Below are positions 1-10,350 of a stretch of 64,000 nt of DNA, in pieces. Made by a program: the position numbers and the translations under genes. Below the pieces are notes generated by a model. The model saw only the letters and a list, made by a program, of their open reading frames with translations, did not search any database and was not told the origin of the DNA. This DNA is from Seminavis robusta. Taxonomy: Eukaryota > Bacillariophyta > Bacillariophyceae > Naviculales > Naviculaceae. The DNA is taken from the NCBI GenBank assembly GCA_903772945.1, contig CAICTM010000275.1, positions 1 to 64,000 of the forward strand, read 5' to 3'. Numbering within the stretch: position 1 is the first letter of the stretch; each line of letters starts with the position of its first letter.

Positions 1-2083
1 AGCGCCTGCGTCGATTTGCTTCGGTACAGTAGGTCACCTGTATGGTGGTTGCAACAGTCTTGAGAATGTTCTTATAGGATCGAGTCGACTTTTCGTAGAT
101 GGATGACTTTTGGCCTTGTACTCGCTGAGTTCCAGAGCATCGTACTCTGCACCTTTGGATCAGCAAGTGATTGCCTGGAGTGTCGGCCTTGGTCCGGCTT
201 GGATGGCGCTGAACTACTTCATGGTCTCAATGGCCAATGGATATGCCAGAGGCCACATTCATTCCACTCAGGCTTGATCCTTAGCAGTTCCTAAAGTGAT
301 GTCAGGGTCTCCTTCAAAAGAGATAATACTGGTGTCAGCCTTCCATTTGGATGGAAGAGAAACTGACGCTTGGAACTCTTGTACTGGTTCCTGTAGCTGT
401 TCCTCTTCCTTGATGGCTTCCTGAGAAATTGAATCCCCTACCCCCCCTAGAAGGGTATCTTCCTCCCCCACGACCACCCTCTTCCTTTGGAATCTCATGG
501 TCTTGTGGTGTGGTAATGCACTCTTGTGTTGCTTGTTCCTTGGACACTATGATGTTATTGGAGTGGATAACTTCCTGCAGGAAGGATCTCACGACGGGCA
601 AACTACCTACTCGTTTAGTTGCCTGAAAAGCTTCCTTGTTTGGCTGGGATAGCCTCTCGTTGTGGCTGGATAAGCTCTACTTGTCCAAAAAGACAGCATC
701 ACGGAATTCCTGATGGAAAACGTGTTTCTTTGTGCCTTTGGTTGGCTTTTCGTGGCTCAGGGTATTAGCGAACTCCTCTGTAGCTTTTGTATGGTGGTTC
801 TGTCGTTGCAGGACCTTGCACTGAGTGTCAAATGAGTGCAATGAGTGAGTTACAGTCACTGGAACAGTCTCTCGTGAAGATTTGCTTTCTGGATACTTAT
901 GACCTTCTCGTGATTTTTTTCTTCTCTTACAGTAGCACTGTATCACCCAATCAACCTATCTCACTCAATTCTTGGAGTTAGAAGCTTGCACTGATACTCA
1001 GAGATGCGGCTAGATGTCCTCTATCGATTTGATGTATGGGACCTCTTGCTTGCGACGTCTGTTTCAGGATCTACTTGATCCCGTTCATGACTTCTGCTCG
1101 TTTGTGATGAGACGGATGAAAATACGAAATCTCGCGCGATGACGTAATCGGCTTCAACTCGACTGAATAATGCCGGATTTCCTTGCTTCCACACGTAACC
1201 TGTTCAGTTCACCGTGCTTGTTTCACTGTACCACTTGGATGTCCGTAGTTCCGGCCGGAAACTGTTAGACGATCTCACGTACTAGTACCTGTGACTGAAG
1301 ATGGATTTTCTTCCACGCGCGCACTCTTTCCTGTTAGATGCCTTTCGATGCTCTTATAGTGTAGCTAGAGGCCTGTTTCTCGCACCTCTTCTCTGTTGCA
1401 GTGTATTACTCATTCTTGAGTCTTAGTAGTAACTTGTAGTAGCTTGGATCACTTGATGATATCAATCTCGAGGTGTTGATCATCTTCGAACTCGAGATGA
1501 GACTTTTGCTTTTCAGTGTTATTTGCTAGTAATACTGCAGCTTATTGGGGAGTAATTTGGTTTTAGATTAAGCTGAAAAGCAAAAGTGAGGATTTTCTGG
1601 TGGTGCATAGCAATTCTTGTGATTGAATTGGATATGAGGACCCCCGTAACACTTTAGACCTAAAACTCCCTTGGTTCCTTGCATGATGAATTTGCATGCG
1701 AACCGGACTAGATGATTAATACACGAGTCAATAGTAAAGAGGTGTCAGGTATGTTTCCTCCAACACCGGTACCATCCACATGACTCCATGATTGGAACCG
1801 AAGAAAACTGTTACCAGTGTTGACTAATAGATTTTATATCGCATTCATTGAATGCAGGATCTCTGAAGCTTTTGATTCGTACGGTGCAGTGCGGTGCGGT
1901 GTGGCTGGTGCGGTGCGCAGGTACAAAATTCGGAGTACAAAAGTCGTACGAAAACATGCATGAAGAACAACAAGGAAGACAATTTAAATATAAAGTGTAT
2001 TAAAAGAACTGATGTAGATTTGTAGCAAGAAGGGAATCAAATCAGTTGTGTGTAAAGAATTATTACGAAAGTAAAAGCAAGAA
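1..2083. other. gene-poor stretch, no supported gene
   Basis: No reading frame here reads like a conserved protein. Short minus-strand frames at about 268-946 include a Gly/Arg-rich tract and charged tracts, but they are split over different frames and match no family I know. They could be the remains of a repeat or a decayed gene. The rest is AT-balanced spacer with one clear hairpin, listed separately. Confidence 0.4.
1502..1587. repeat. inverted repeat, 15-bp perfect arms
   Basis: The arm ACTTTTGCTTTTCAG at 1502-1516 is matched by its exact reverse complement at 1573-1587, with a 56-base loop between. No coding frame crosses it. It could form a cruciform or an RNA hairpin, or be a very small foldback element. 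Confidence 0.6.
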
Positions 2084-3119
2084 CTAATCAGTTTCCTCGT
2101 CAGATAGGTGCCAAGAATCTTCAGCAGGTGGGGAAGGTTCGAAGGAAAGAGAAGAATCAGATTTGATGAAGGTTGATTCAAGGTCAGAATCTGTCCCGGT
2201 CTCCGTTTCACCCTCAGTAGTAGTGGTAGTATGAGGGAGCAAATGTGAAAACATAGTAGAAAGAGGCAGGAAAGGAATTTGGTTTGATAGCTTTTGTTGG
2301 GAGCGATTCCAAATGTTGTGAAAAGGCTTGAACTTCATTAAGGTAGATTTGACAGGAACAGGTGGACTAATCTTGATAAGACCAAATGGGGTCATATTTG
2401 TTGGCTGTATAAAGAGATGAACGAGGAAGTTTGGAAGTAACTTGAGTAGAAGAACCAATTGTGGACTGCTCGAGAGAACGTTTCGTTGCAGACGCATGCG
2501 ACGAAGGAGAAATCTTGGTGGAACTGAATTGAAAACAAGAACCTGGAGTATCTTCAATGGAGCCAACAAGAAAAGAGCTAACATGCTGAGAATCTGAAGT
2601 TATAGTATTGTCATGCTGGGAAAAAGTAAAAACAAAATTTGTTTTAGTATGTATTGGACAGTTCAAATGATGGCTGATTTGAAAGAGCACAACGGAACTT
2701 ACATTCGTAGATTTGTATGATCGTGGAGAGCAATAGTTGTCGAAGTAAAATGGCAAAGGAGGACAATCAAGTTCATTTGGCAAATCATGAACAACATCAC
2801 AAATTTCATGGAAACACGAAACTTCTTTGATTGGGTCACTGTTAAAGAAAGCAAAAGAAAATACAGGCCTGCTCATGTGATTTGGAACTACACAGATTCA
2901 TGTGGTTTGGGACAATCAGGGCACATGATACAGAATGGACTATCGGGCATAAAGAAACATTTGGAATGGGAAAAATTGCTTATGCTCCTTGCAAGTAAGA
3001 ACAGGAGACTGATAGAGATAGACATTGCCACTGCAGAACTGGCAAATATCATCAGAATTGGACAATCCATGGAGGAGATCCTTCTCATATAGAACTGCCA
3101 CAACTTGAGACTTGGACAT
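2084..3119 (-). pseudogene. doubtful Cys-rich protein remnant
   Basis: An ATG at 3119 opens a 59-codon frame with a Cys-rich stretch (DDICQFCSGNVYLYQSP, then a further Cys, His and Lys cluster). A neighbouring frame continues with SPFCIMCPDCPKPHE. Further down, two overlapping 166- and 169-codon frames are rich in Ser, Thr and Pro. The spacing CxxC...C...CxxC recalls the PHD-type zinc finger that precedes the acetyltransferase domain of plant p300/CBP-like (HAC) proteins, but no acetyltransferase domain follows. The pieces lie in different frames and I see no convincing introns joining them. It may be a decayed gene, a gene with unrecognised introns, or chance frames. Confidence 0.25.
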
Positions 3120-3847
3120 TGTAGAAGAAATAGTAAAGGAAAATTATACTGCCAAGAGAAGATGAAGAATGATGCGCAAAGTGTTTTGTGAGCCCATAAT
3201 TTTGGACGAATTTTCGGATCCTTTAGAAAGCTGGGTGAGTATTGTTAGAGATATTGGAGAGATGTTTCAGAGAAGACTTGTAACACAACTCTTGAGTCAT
3301 GAAGAATATATATTTTGAACATTTAGGACAATCACTTTTGCACTTAAGTGAATTGGTGATATCCAAGATTGATGTACTCACAAAACTGTCAGCCCATAAA
3401 ATGTGACGATATTTCGTTTATGCGTTTTTGTGATAAATTTAGTGACTGGTAAAACCATAAATGGACGTTATAAAACATACGCAATAATGATAAGTGCATT
3501 TGAAATACTTAGAGGATGTGACAACAATAGTTGAAAAATTTAGCCCTCCAAAAGCTATCTCCAAAATTCGCTACAAGTTTCGTCGCCATATTTCGTCCTG
3601 TCAGTACTACTGCTTCTCTCAACAAAGTGTTGTCTTATCTCTTCTTTTGTGTGATGTAAACCAACTCTCTTCTCTCTGCACTTTGCTTCCGGGTTCCCAC
3701 AATTCAATCCCACAATTGAATGCGATTTTCAGCTTGCCTTTTGAATTAAAGCAACCTGTTATAGATTTCAACGTTTAGAGTTGTTAGCTTTGATGAAGTC
3801 GGTCGTTAGCGGTTGGTCTTGGGGCTTGCTAGCTAGATAGACACGCC
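3120..3847. other. spacer, nothing recognised
   Basis: AT-rich spacer downstream of the RPC4 gene. Short frames such as one at 3494-3778 show no protein-like composition. I see no RNA gene or repeat with confidence. Confidence 0.4.
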
Positions 3848-5339
3848 TTATTCTTGAGCAAAGGCCTCATCCAGATCCGGGGTGACTACTGCAGTCTTGT
3901 GTATCTGTCCCAGCTTGATGAATCGATCATGCTCGTGGTCAATGAGGACTGCCTGTTGCTCAAAGCCACAAGACAATCCTTCCGAGACATTCATACGAAT
4001 CTGTATTCATATTATTATACGGTTCCAGTATGTGTTCCGTCAAGCAAACAGCCAAGAAGAGTCAGCAATGTATATCTTTTGAATCAAGACCCATCGGTCT
4101 GTCTCTCAAGAAGCTAACCATTCTTCCATACTACATAGACCAATGTTCATTCAAACTTACCTCGGGAGAACCATCGGGACCCTGAAACACAAGCACTGTC
4201 TTGCCACTCTTGTAGACTAAAAGCTTTCCCAATCGCCCCGGTATAGCCCCCGACATGGTATTATCAAAACTGCCTGGTTTGACCGGTGGGATGACGACAT
4301 CGGATGTTTCTATTGGCGTGGGCCCTGGTGCTTGCACGGCAGTTTTGGCGTCCTCCGCTTCTTCCATCATGGTCACATCATTATTGTCCTCTTTGTTGTT
4401 GCTATTGTTGTTGTTCTTGTCGCCTGCTTTGGAAAGTCCCACTTGCTGCACGAGGGACGGCAGACGTGTTGGGAATTGGAATAGAAATAGATTTTCCATT
4501 TCTTTTTGAAGATCATCTTCTTGATTGATGTCCACAAAGGGTGACGGTCTGGATTCATCTACGGTGGCATTTTGTGGAGTTTTTGGTGTTTCGACACGTG
4601 CCGCTGTTGTGGGTTGTTGCTCATCGTACATGAAAGGTCGTTTGTCCCCATCTTGAGCTCCCACACCATTGGGAAGAGGCGCCACAGGAAAGGGAAGTCT
4701 GGTGGGAGGAATGTTGGTATTGCGGGGTCTAGGTTTGGCTTCCTCTAGACTGGAGTCTGAATCGTAGGTGTGCCCATCTTCGAAGAATCTTGAGCCACCT
4801 TCATCCTCGTTGTCAAACTTGCTGGGCCCGACGTAATCCGACGTGTCAAATGTTTCCAACACGGATTTCTTTCCTTCTTTTCCCAAATGAGATCCAATGG
4901 CTTTGTCCAACGTCCCAACGACTTCTTCGGATGCTTCAGCCGCGTCTTTGCGTTGTACCAAGAGACTGGACTTGCTTTTGCTGTCGGACAACTTGCTGCT
5001 GGCTCTGGCACTACTACTGGCTTTGCTGCTGGCCGATTTGGATTTTTTGGAATCTTGAATGGATGCCGTAAAAAAGACTTGTCCTTGGGGAGCCGTCCAT
5101 CTGCCTCGTCCCCTTCCTCGCCCTCGACCTCTTCCTTCTCGACCTCTTCCTTCTCGACCACCACCTCCACGACCACCTCTTCCACCACCGGTAGTGGGTT
5201 GGGCTGGAGCAGCAGCAGCCGCAGAAGCAGCTGAAGAAGAAGGCGCTGCGTCGGGCAAAATGGGCGTTGCCGCGACGCGAATCTTCTTGGCTGGCTTTTT
5301 CGGTTTGAACTTTCCTTTCTGAGAGGGTGGGCCTGGCAT
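3848..5339 (-). CDS. RNA polymerase III subunit RPC4 (Rpc53/POLR3D family), two exons
   Basis: RPC4 pairs with RPC5 (Rpc37) on RNA polymerase III and acts in termination and re-initiation in the nucleus. Exon 1 (4161-5339) encodes a Lys-rich N-terminus, an Arg/Gly-rich stretch at about residues 50-85, Ser- and acid-rich linkers, and the conserved block GRLGKLLVYKSGKTVLVFQG near residues 367-386. The open frame would run on to a stop at 4131, but a GTAAGT donor begins at 4160. A CAG acceptor at 4001-4003 opens exon 2 (3848-4000). That exon encodes a family-typical end with LSCGFEQQAVLID and HKTAVVTPDLDEAF. The phase is 0 on both sides, giving 443 residues. The family identification rests on these C-terminal motifs; the N-terminal half is low complexity, as usual in RPC4. 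It is transcribed divergently from the glycerol-3-phosphate dehydrogenase gene. Confidence 0.9.
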
Positions 5340-5843
5340 TTTTCTATTGTTTGTTGTGTTGTTATCTGGAGGAGGTGTTGGTCGATGCTTTGTTGGATGA
5401 TGGGTGGTTGGTTGCTACCATAGATAGCGAGGTGGTGGTTTGGTACCGTATGGTGGCGAGCTGTGAGAAGCTACAGCATGGGCAGAGGATGCATGGATCA
5501 GGCGCAAAACGGGTTTCACCGTTTCATCAGTCACGTTTCGAATCTTTGCCATCACGCACGGCAAAACTTTGCGTCATCAAAGATCCAAGATGTTTTTCTC
5601 ATTTCTCGCCTTCGCTTCCCATGCAACGGCGTAAGATTGCCATTTGACATCGGAGTTCATGATGCCATCTCCTGTTCTTTACATCGTTTCAGAAGTTTGA
5701 GGACTACTAGTTGCTCTCATCATCACAAAATAGAGCCAAAGAAACCGAGATAGTCCAGATAATATCATCCATTCTGCCAAAGAAGTTTTGAACTCCAGCA
5801 GAATTTCACTCTGCCACACCGTCGCCAGTCTACTGGAGCCAAT
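5340..5843. promoter_or_regulatory. shared upstream region of divergent RPC4 and G3P dehydrogenase genes
   Basis: About 500 bp separate the two divergent start codons, so both promoters must lie here. I see no canonical TATA box that decides a start site. The call rests on gene arrangement only. Confidence 0.4.
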
Positions 5844-8373
5844 ATGTTTCGTCTAGTCTCCATTTCGTTCAAGAAGGATCGCCAGAAGATCCTGTGGGCG
5901 GCTGGGACGGTGGGAGGTTTCGGTACCCTTCTTCTGGCCCAAAAGACACGGTTGGAACCAGCTAAGAAGACACAAACGGCAATCATGCCATCACCCCGCC
6001 GACTTCCCACGCGACAAGAACAGTTACAACGTCTCTCCAGCGGCAAACAATTCGATGTTTTGGTAGTGGGAGGTGGGGCTACCGGATGTGGAGTGGCATT
6101 GGATGCCCAAATGCGAAGCTTGGAGACCGCATTGATTGAACGAGGGGATTTCTCCTCGGAAACTTCGTCCAAATCGACCAAATTGATTTGGGCAGGAATC
6201 AAGTACTTGGCCACGGCGGCGGCGCAGCTCTTGCAATGGCAAACCTTGATGCATCCCATAGAATCCGTCAAAGCGTTCTCGGGTGAATTCAAAATGGTGC
6301 TGGGAGCGCACAAGGAACGTCGCATCTTAGTAGAAAACAATCCACACTTGACCAACTGGGTACCCATTGCAGTGCCCATGAAAAATTGGATTGTGGTAGG
6401 TGCACTATATGATGATTGTCGTTTTGTCTGGTTTGATGGTTGACTGGAAAAAACTCAACGCAAAATTCTTCTATTTGGTTTGTATTGCAAACAGTGGCCA
6501 CCACCCTTTGACCATCCATTGTTTTGTACAGTGCCAATTGTGTGTAAGTGACCACTCCTTGAATACCATCTACCTACTTATTGTTTGCAGTCCTGTTGAC
6601 GATCATCTGCCTTTTTGCAGTTCCTGGTGTCATGAAGTTTTACGACGGCCTGTCGGGTTTCTCCTGTCCTCCGTCACATCTCATGTTTAAGCAACGAGCC
6701 AGACGCAAATTTCCACAGCTCGACGACGATGTCAAGTATGTTCAGATTTTTTACGAGGCCCAACACAACGATTGTCGCACGGCTACGTGTATTGCACTCA
6801 CTGCAGCCGAGGAAAATGCCTGTGTCACAAACTATACCGAGATGGTGGGTATACTCAAGGACGAACAAGGCAAGGCAGTGGGCATTCGCTGTCGCGACAA
6901 TATTGCGGGAAAGGAATTTGACGTCCAGGCCAAGTCCATCATTTTTGCGGGAGGGCCCTTCACGGACGAAATGAGAAAGCTCGAAGAACCCAAGTGTCAA
7001 CCCGCTGTCAATGCTGCTGCAGGGACACATATCGTGCTACCAGGGTATTATTCGTGAGTCTATTGATACCCAAACAAAATGAGCTGGCATCATGTATGCA
7101 CTGTCACCAACTTTTCTCCCTTTTTCTCAGCCCTGATGGTATTGGGCTCCTGGACATCAATACATCGGATGGAAGATTCTTGTTTTTCCTGCCATGGCTT
7201 GGACATACTCTGGTCGGAACGACCGATCGAAAGGGGCCTGCTGTCAGTGATCCAGGACCTCCTGAAGTCGAGATCCGATGGCTGTTAGAAGAAGCAAAGA
7301 AATATTTGGCTGACGATTTGAAAGTGCGACGGGCGGATGTATTGTCGGCCTGGCAAGGCTTTCGACCTCTTGCTAGCGACCCACATGCGCCCCCCGGTGC
7401 ACCTGTTTCAAGAGACCATGTCATTTCCGTCAACCCAGAGACGGAGATCACGTTCATCACGGGAGGAAAGTAAGTTCTTGCGTGAACAAAGTGCGTTGGC
7501 TTGGAGTTTTTGGGCGCTCACTCTGCATATCATCATCGAGTCAGGTGGGTAACATATCGAGAAATGGCAGAAGATGTCGTTGATCGCGTCGTGAAGTTGA
7601 AGGGTTTGGAGGCTGGGCCCTGCCGATCAGAGACGCGACCCTTGTATGGAGGTGTGGGGTATACGAAGAATCTGCCGATTCAGCTTGTACAACAGTTTGG
7701 AGTCTCCGAAACAACCGCGAAACATTTGGCTAGCACGTACGGTACCCATGCTTTCGATGTTTGCAAATTGACCAAGCCCAGTGGGAAGCGGTGGCCCCGT
7801 TTTGGCAGACTCCTTATTGAGGGATACCCCTACTTGGATGTGGAAGTGGAATATGCCTGCAAGCACGAAATGGCTTGTACAGTGACAGATATGCTCACGC
7901 TTCGCACACGCCTAGCCTACTTGAATTCAGAAGCAGCCATGGAAGTTGCACCAAAAGTCGCAGATCTCATGGCCAAAGCATTGGGATGGGGTCGCGCCGA
8001 GAAGAGGCGACAACTTGAGGCGGCTCAGAAAGCCATCGCATGTTTTGGTGGTCCTAGGCCTCATGTCAGCAAATCAGCAAACAGCTTGACAACTGGCACT
8101 GGTTCGGTGTCCGACATTGTGTCTTTGTGGGAACGCTTGGATCGGGACAAGAAAGGTTATCTAGACCTGGAGGATTTAAAGTTCACGGCCAAGAGATTGG
8201 GCGCACCATTTCAGAGCGACTGGGAAGCTGCCAGGACCTTCAAGAGAATGGATGCGGACCGCAATGGCCTTGTCGCAGAAGAGGAGTTCGTGCACTGGTG
8301 GCACAATGTTGACAGGAAAGATTCCTTTCGAAAGGCACTCGACAATCAATTCCCATTGAGCCCAAGCCAATAG
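5844..8373 (+). CDS. FAD-dependent glycerol-3-phosphate dehydrogenase, mitochondrial, with EF-hands (five exons)
   Basis: The enzyme oxidises glycerol-3-phosphate to dihydroxyacetone phosphate at the mitochondrial inner membrane and passes electrons to ubiquinone. Exons by frame and splice sites are 5844-6395, 6495-6543, 6591-7053, 7131-7469 and 7545-8373, giving 743 residues in one consistent frame. A hydrophobic N-terminal segment (about residues 17-33) precedes the FAD-binding motif VLVVGGGATGCG (72-83). Family blocks follow: WPPPFDHPLF across exon 2, FLPWLGHTLVGTTDRKG, and TGGKWVTYREMAEDVV across the last intron. Two EF-hand loops, DRDKKGYLDLED (about 666) and DADRNGLVAEEE (about 703), sit at the C-terminus, as in the calcium-sensitive animal GPD2. 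The exon 3 acceptor is ambiguous: AG at 6590 and AG at 6620 are both in frame. It is likely regulated by calcium, by analogy with GPD2. Confidence 0.93.
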
Positions 8374-9364
8374 GGTTCGTTGCCGTTGCTGACTTGATAC
8401 CGCACCGGCACCCACCACACGGGACTACACTGTGTAGTCCACGTGACGGTCCTTCCTTTGACCATCCCTAGCTAGATTATGAATTTTAAATGGCAACTAA
8501 TACTGTTCATGCTCAACACTGCGCAAAGCAATGCCAGAGTGCTGCAAGGTGCGGTTGGGAGGGCCAACCGAAGCTTAACTTTCCATCCACTTTGCCATAC
8601 ATTCGCGGGATAGCCACCATTGCCTTGGAGCACTGGCACTCTTACTTCATGGGCTTGGCCCTCGCACCTTGCCCAGGCTGTTGCGCAAGACTGCCGATAT
8701 GGGTGATCTGGCTGTACAAAAGCATGGCATTGCAACACATGCCAGGATGTCACTGTCACTGGTGAAAGATCTGGGCAAATGGTATGATTTTCATGGAGAG
8801 TGTGATTTGGTCTTCCGCTGGTGCAAGGGACTGGATTGGAAACCACACCAGGACAAATAATGCAAGCTGCCACTACTTTTCACTGAATCTGCGCTGGAAA
8901 GGATGTTTTGGAAGTTGGTGCCTTTTGGTGGAAGGTGTTGAACCCAATGCTGATCTCTTTACTTTCGAAGTTTCCAATTGATTCCTCAATTTTCCAATTT
9001 CTCACAGTTCAATTTCCCAATTTCTCACAATTTCAATTTCGTTTGCATCCAATGCCGCCATGGTGCATATTGTGTTCCCAAACATCTCACAAAACAAAGA
9101 TCCTTGTTCTTGCTTGATTGACGCTTCGCTTTTCCTTTACTTTGGCCAGCCGTATTATTATTAATCGGTACCGGAGTATACTTGGAGAGAAGAGAAGAGG
9201 AGAAGAGTATGGTAGAGTTTTCCGTTGCTCTTTGTGTCCAAACCTTCTGTATCGGGACTCTTCACTCAACTTATTGAGAAAACCAGACCCCAGGAGACGC
9301 ATTCTCCAATTTCGAAATTCTCTCCTTTGGAATTAAACCAGGGAACTAACAGCGTGCCAACATT
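8374..9364. other. spacer between G3P dehydrogenase and cytochrome b561 genes
   Basis: No frame here looks coding. A stretch at about 8970-9040 repeats the pyrimidine-rich theme 'tttcccaatttctcaca' several times. It should include the terminator of the upstream gene and the promoter of the downstream gene, which lie on the same strand. Confidence 0.4.
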
Positions 9365-9937
9365 ATGAGCAACACCACTATCACCGCAGACTCCCATCAC
9401 CATGACATTCATGTGGCCCATGGCATTCTAATGCTGATGGCGTGGGCCGTGCTCATTCCATGCTCCGTCGCATGCTCCATGTTGCTGCGACGCGACGATT
9501 CGCTTCTATTTTTCAGAGTCCATTACATCCTGGCAGGATTGGGAGTTTTGCTAGCCATCATTGCATGGATCTTGGTGGCGCATTCTTCCTCGACGCACCA
9601 GGCACATCCAATCATGGGAACGTGTGTCATGTCCATCACCATTGCCATCATCTTGCTCTATCCAGTCATGGGTAAACCATCTCTGCCGAGAAACCCCAAG
9701 CAACAAATTGTCGTGTTGCTCCACAAGGGGTTGGGGAGTCTTCTATTTGTAATGGCAGTCGTTACGTTTGTATTAGGCATTTGGAGAAAGGCAAATGCAG
9801 TGATTTGGTACGGTGGATTGGGCGCTGCCTGTTTGATTACCTTGGGAGTTACAGGTGTGCTCCGACAAAAGCAAACCCAACAACAACCAGCTAGTGTGGG
9901 CGAAACGCAAAGTCTGTTGCCTAGAAACTCAGCCTGA
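9365..9937 (+). CDS. cytochrome b561-like transmembrane electron carrier
   Basis: A single-exon 190-residue protein that is nearly all membrane-spanning (five or six segments). It begins with a His-rich hydrophilic start. The heme-ligand pattern of cytochrome b561/ferric reductase domains is visible: His19 (AHGILMLMAW), His53 (FRVHYILAG), His81 (HPIMG) and His120 (LLHKGLG), all at membrane-segment edges. Members move electrons from ascorbate or other donors across a membrane to monodehydroascorbate or ferric iron. There is no DOMON domain, so this is the stand-alone membrane core. The C-terminal tail is short, Gln-rich and ends in a dileucine context (SLLPRNSA), which could be a vacuolar or lysosomal sorting signal. 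The substrate cannot be read from sequence. Confidence 0.82.
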   Translation: MSNTTITADSHHHDIHVAHGILMLMAWAVLIPCSVACSMLLRRDDSLLFFRVHYILAGLGVLLAIIAWILVAHSSSTHQAHPIMGTCVMSITIAIILLYPVMGKPSLPRNPKQQIVVLLHKGLGSLLFVMAVVTFVLGIWRKANAVIWYGGLGAACLITLGVTGVLRQKQTQQQPASVGETQSLLPRNSA

Positions 9938-10350
9938 GGGCTGGCGATTGGGTGAACCTGCCAAGGGACAGATTGTCGACGATGATCCTGAGTACAGTAC
10001 TTTACAGAAAGCAAGTCGAGATATTGGATTGAATGGGTCGAGCATGGGTGCCCCACAGCAGCAACACCACGGCCTCCCGGCGTCTTGTGGGGTCTGCAGC
10101 ACAAATATAGGCTCTCGTAGAGCCTCAAAGTGGCCTGTTGCTGATTGGCGTCCAGGAAACGAAGCGCAAGACAAATACCTGGTACCGACATGGGGCTGCA
10201 TTGGGTTATGGACAAGACACGAGGGGGTTGCATTGGGTTTTGTTTAGATATGATTTACTGTACCGGTAGATTTCGAGTCGTGCTGTGCCGTGCGCTAATA
10301 AAAGGATTGCTTTGTGACAGTAGTTCCTTTGCTTCTCTCAAACAGCTCGA
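9938..10350. other. convergent spacer
   Basis: Lies between the 3' ends of the cytochrome b561 gene (+) and the large FG-containing gene (-). It must hold both polyadenylation signals; an AATAAA-containing stretch is at 10296-10302. No gene is seen. Confidence 0.4.

Noticed and set aside
335-601. Gly/Arg-rich frame considered as an RNA-binding or retroelement capsid-like remnant
   Set aside because: No reverse transcriptase, integrase, zinc knuckle or long terminal repeat is visible nearby, so no element can be named.
4745-5234. Long frames on both strands rich in Glu/Val or Ser/Thr/Pro
   Set aside because: They are other-frame readings of the Arg/Gly- and Ser-rich parts of the RPC4 gene.
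8472-8873. 133-codon minus-strand frame and overlapping plus-strand frames after the G3P dehydrogenase gene
   Set aside because: Overlapping frames on both strands without protein-like features; probably chance.
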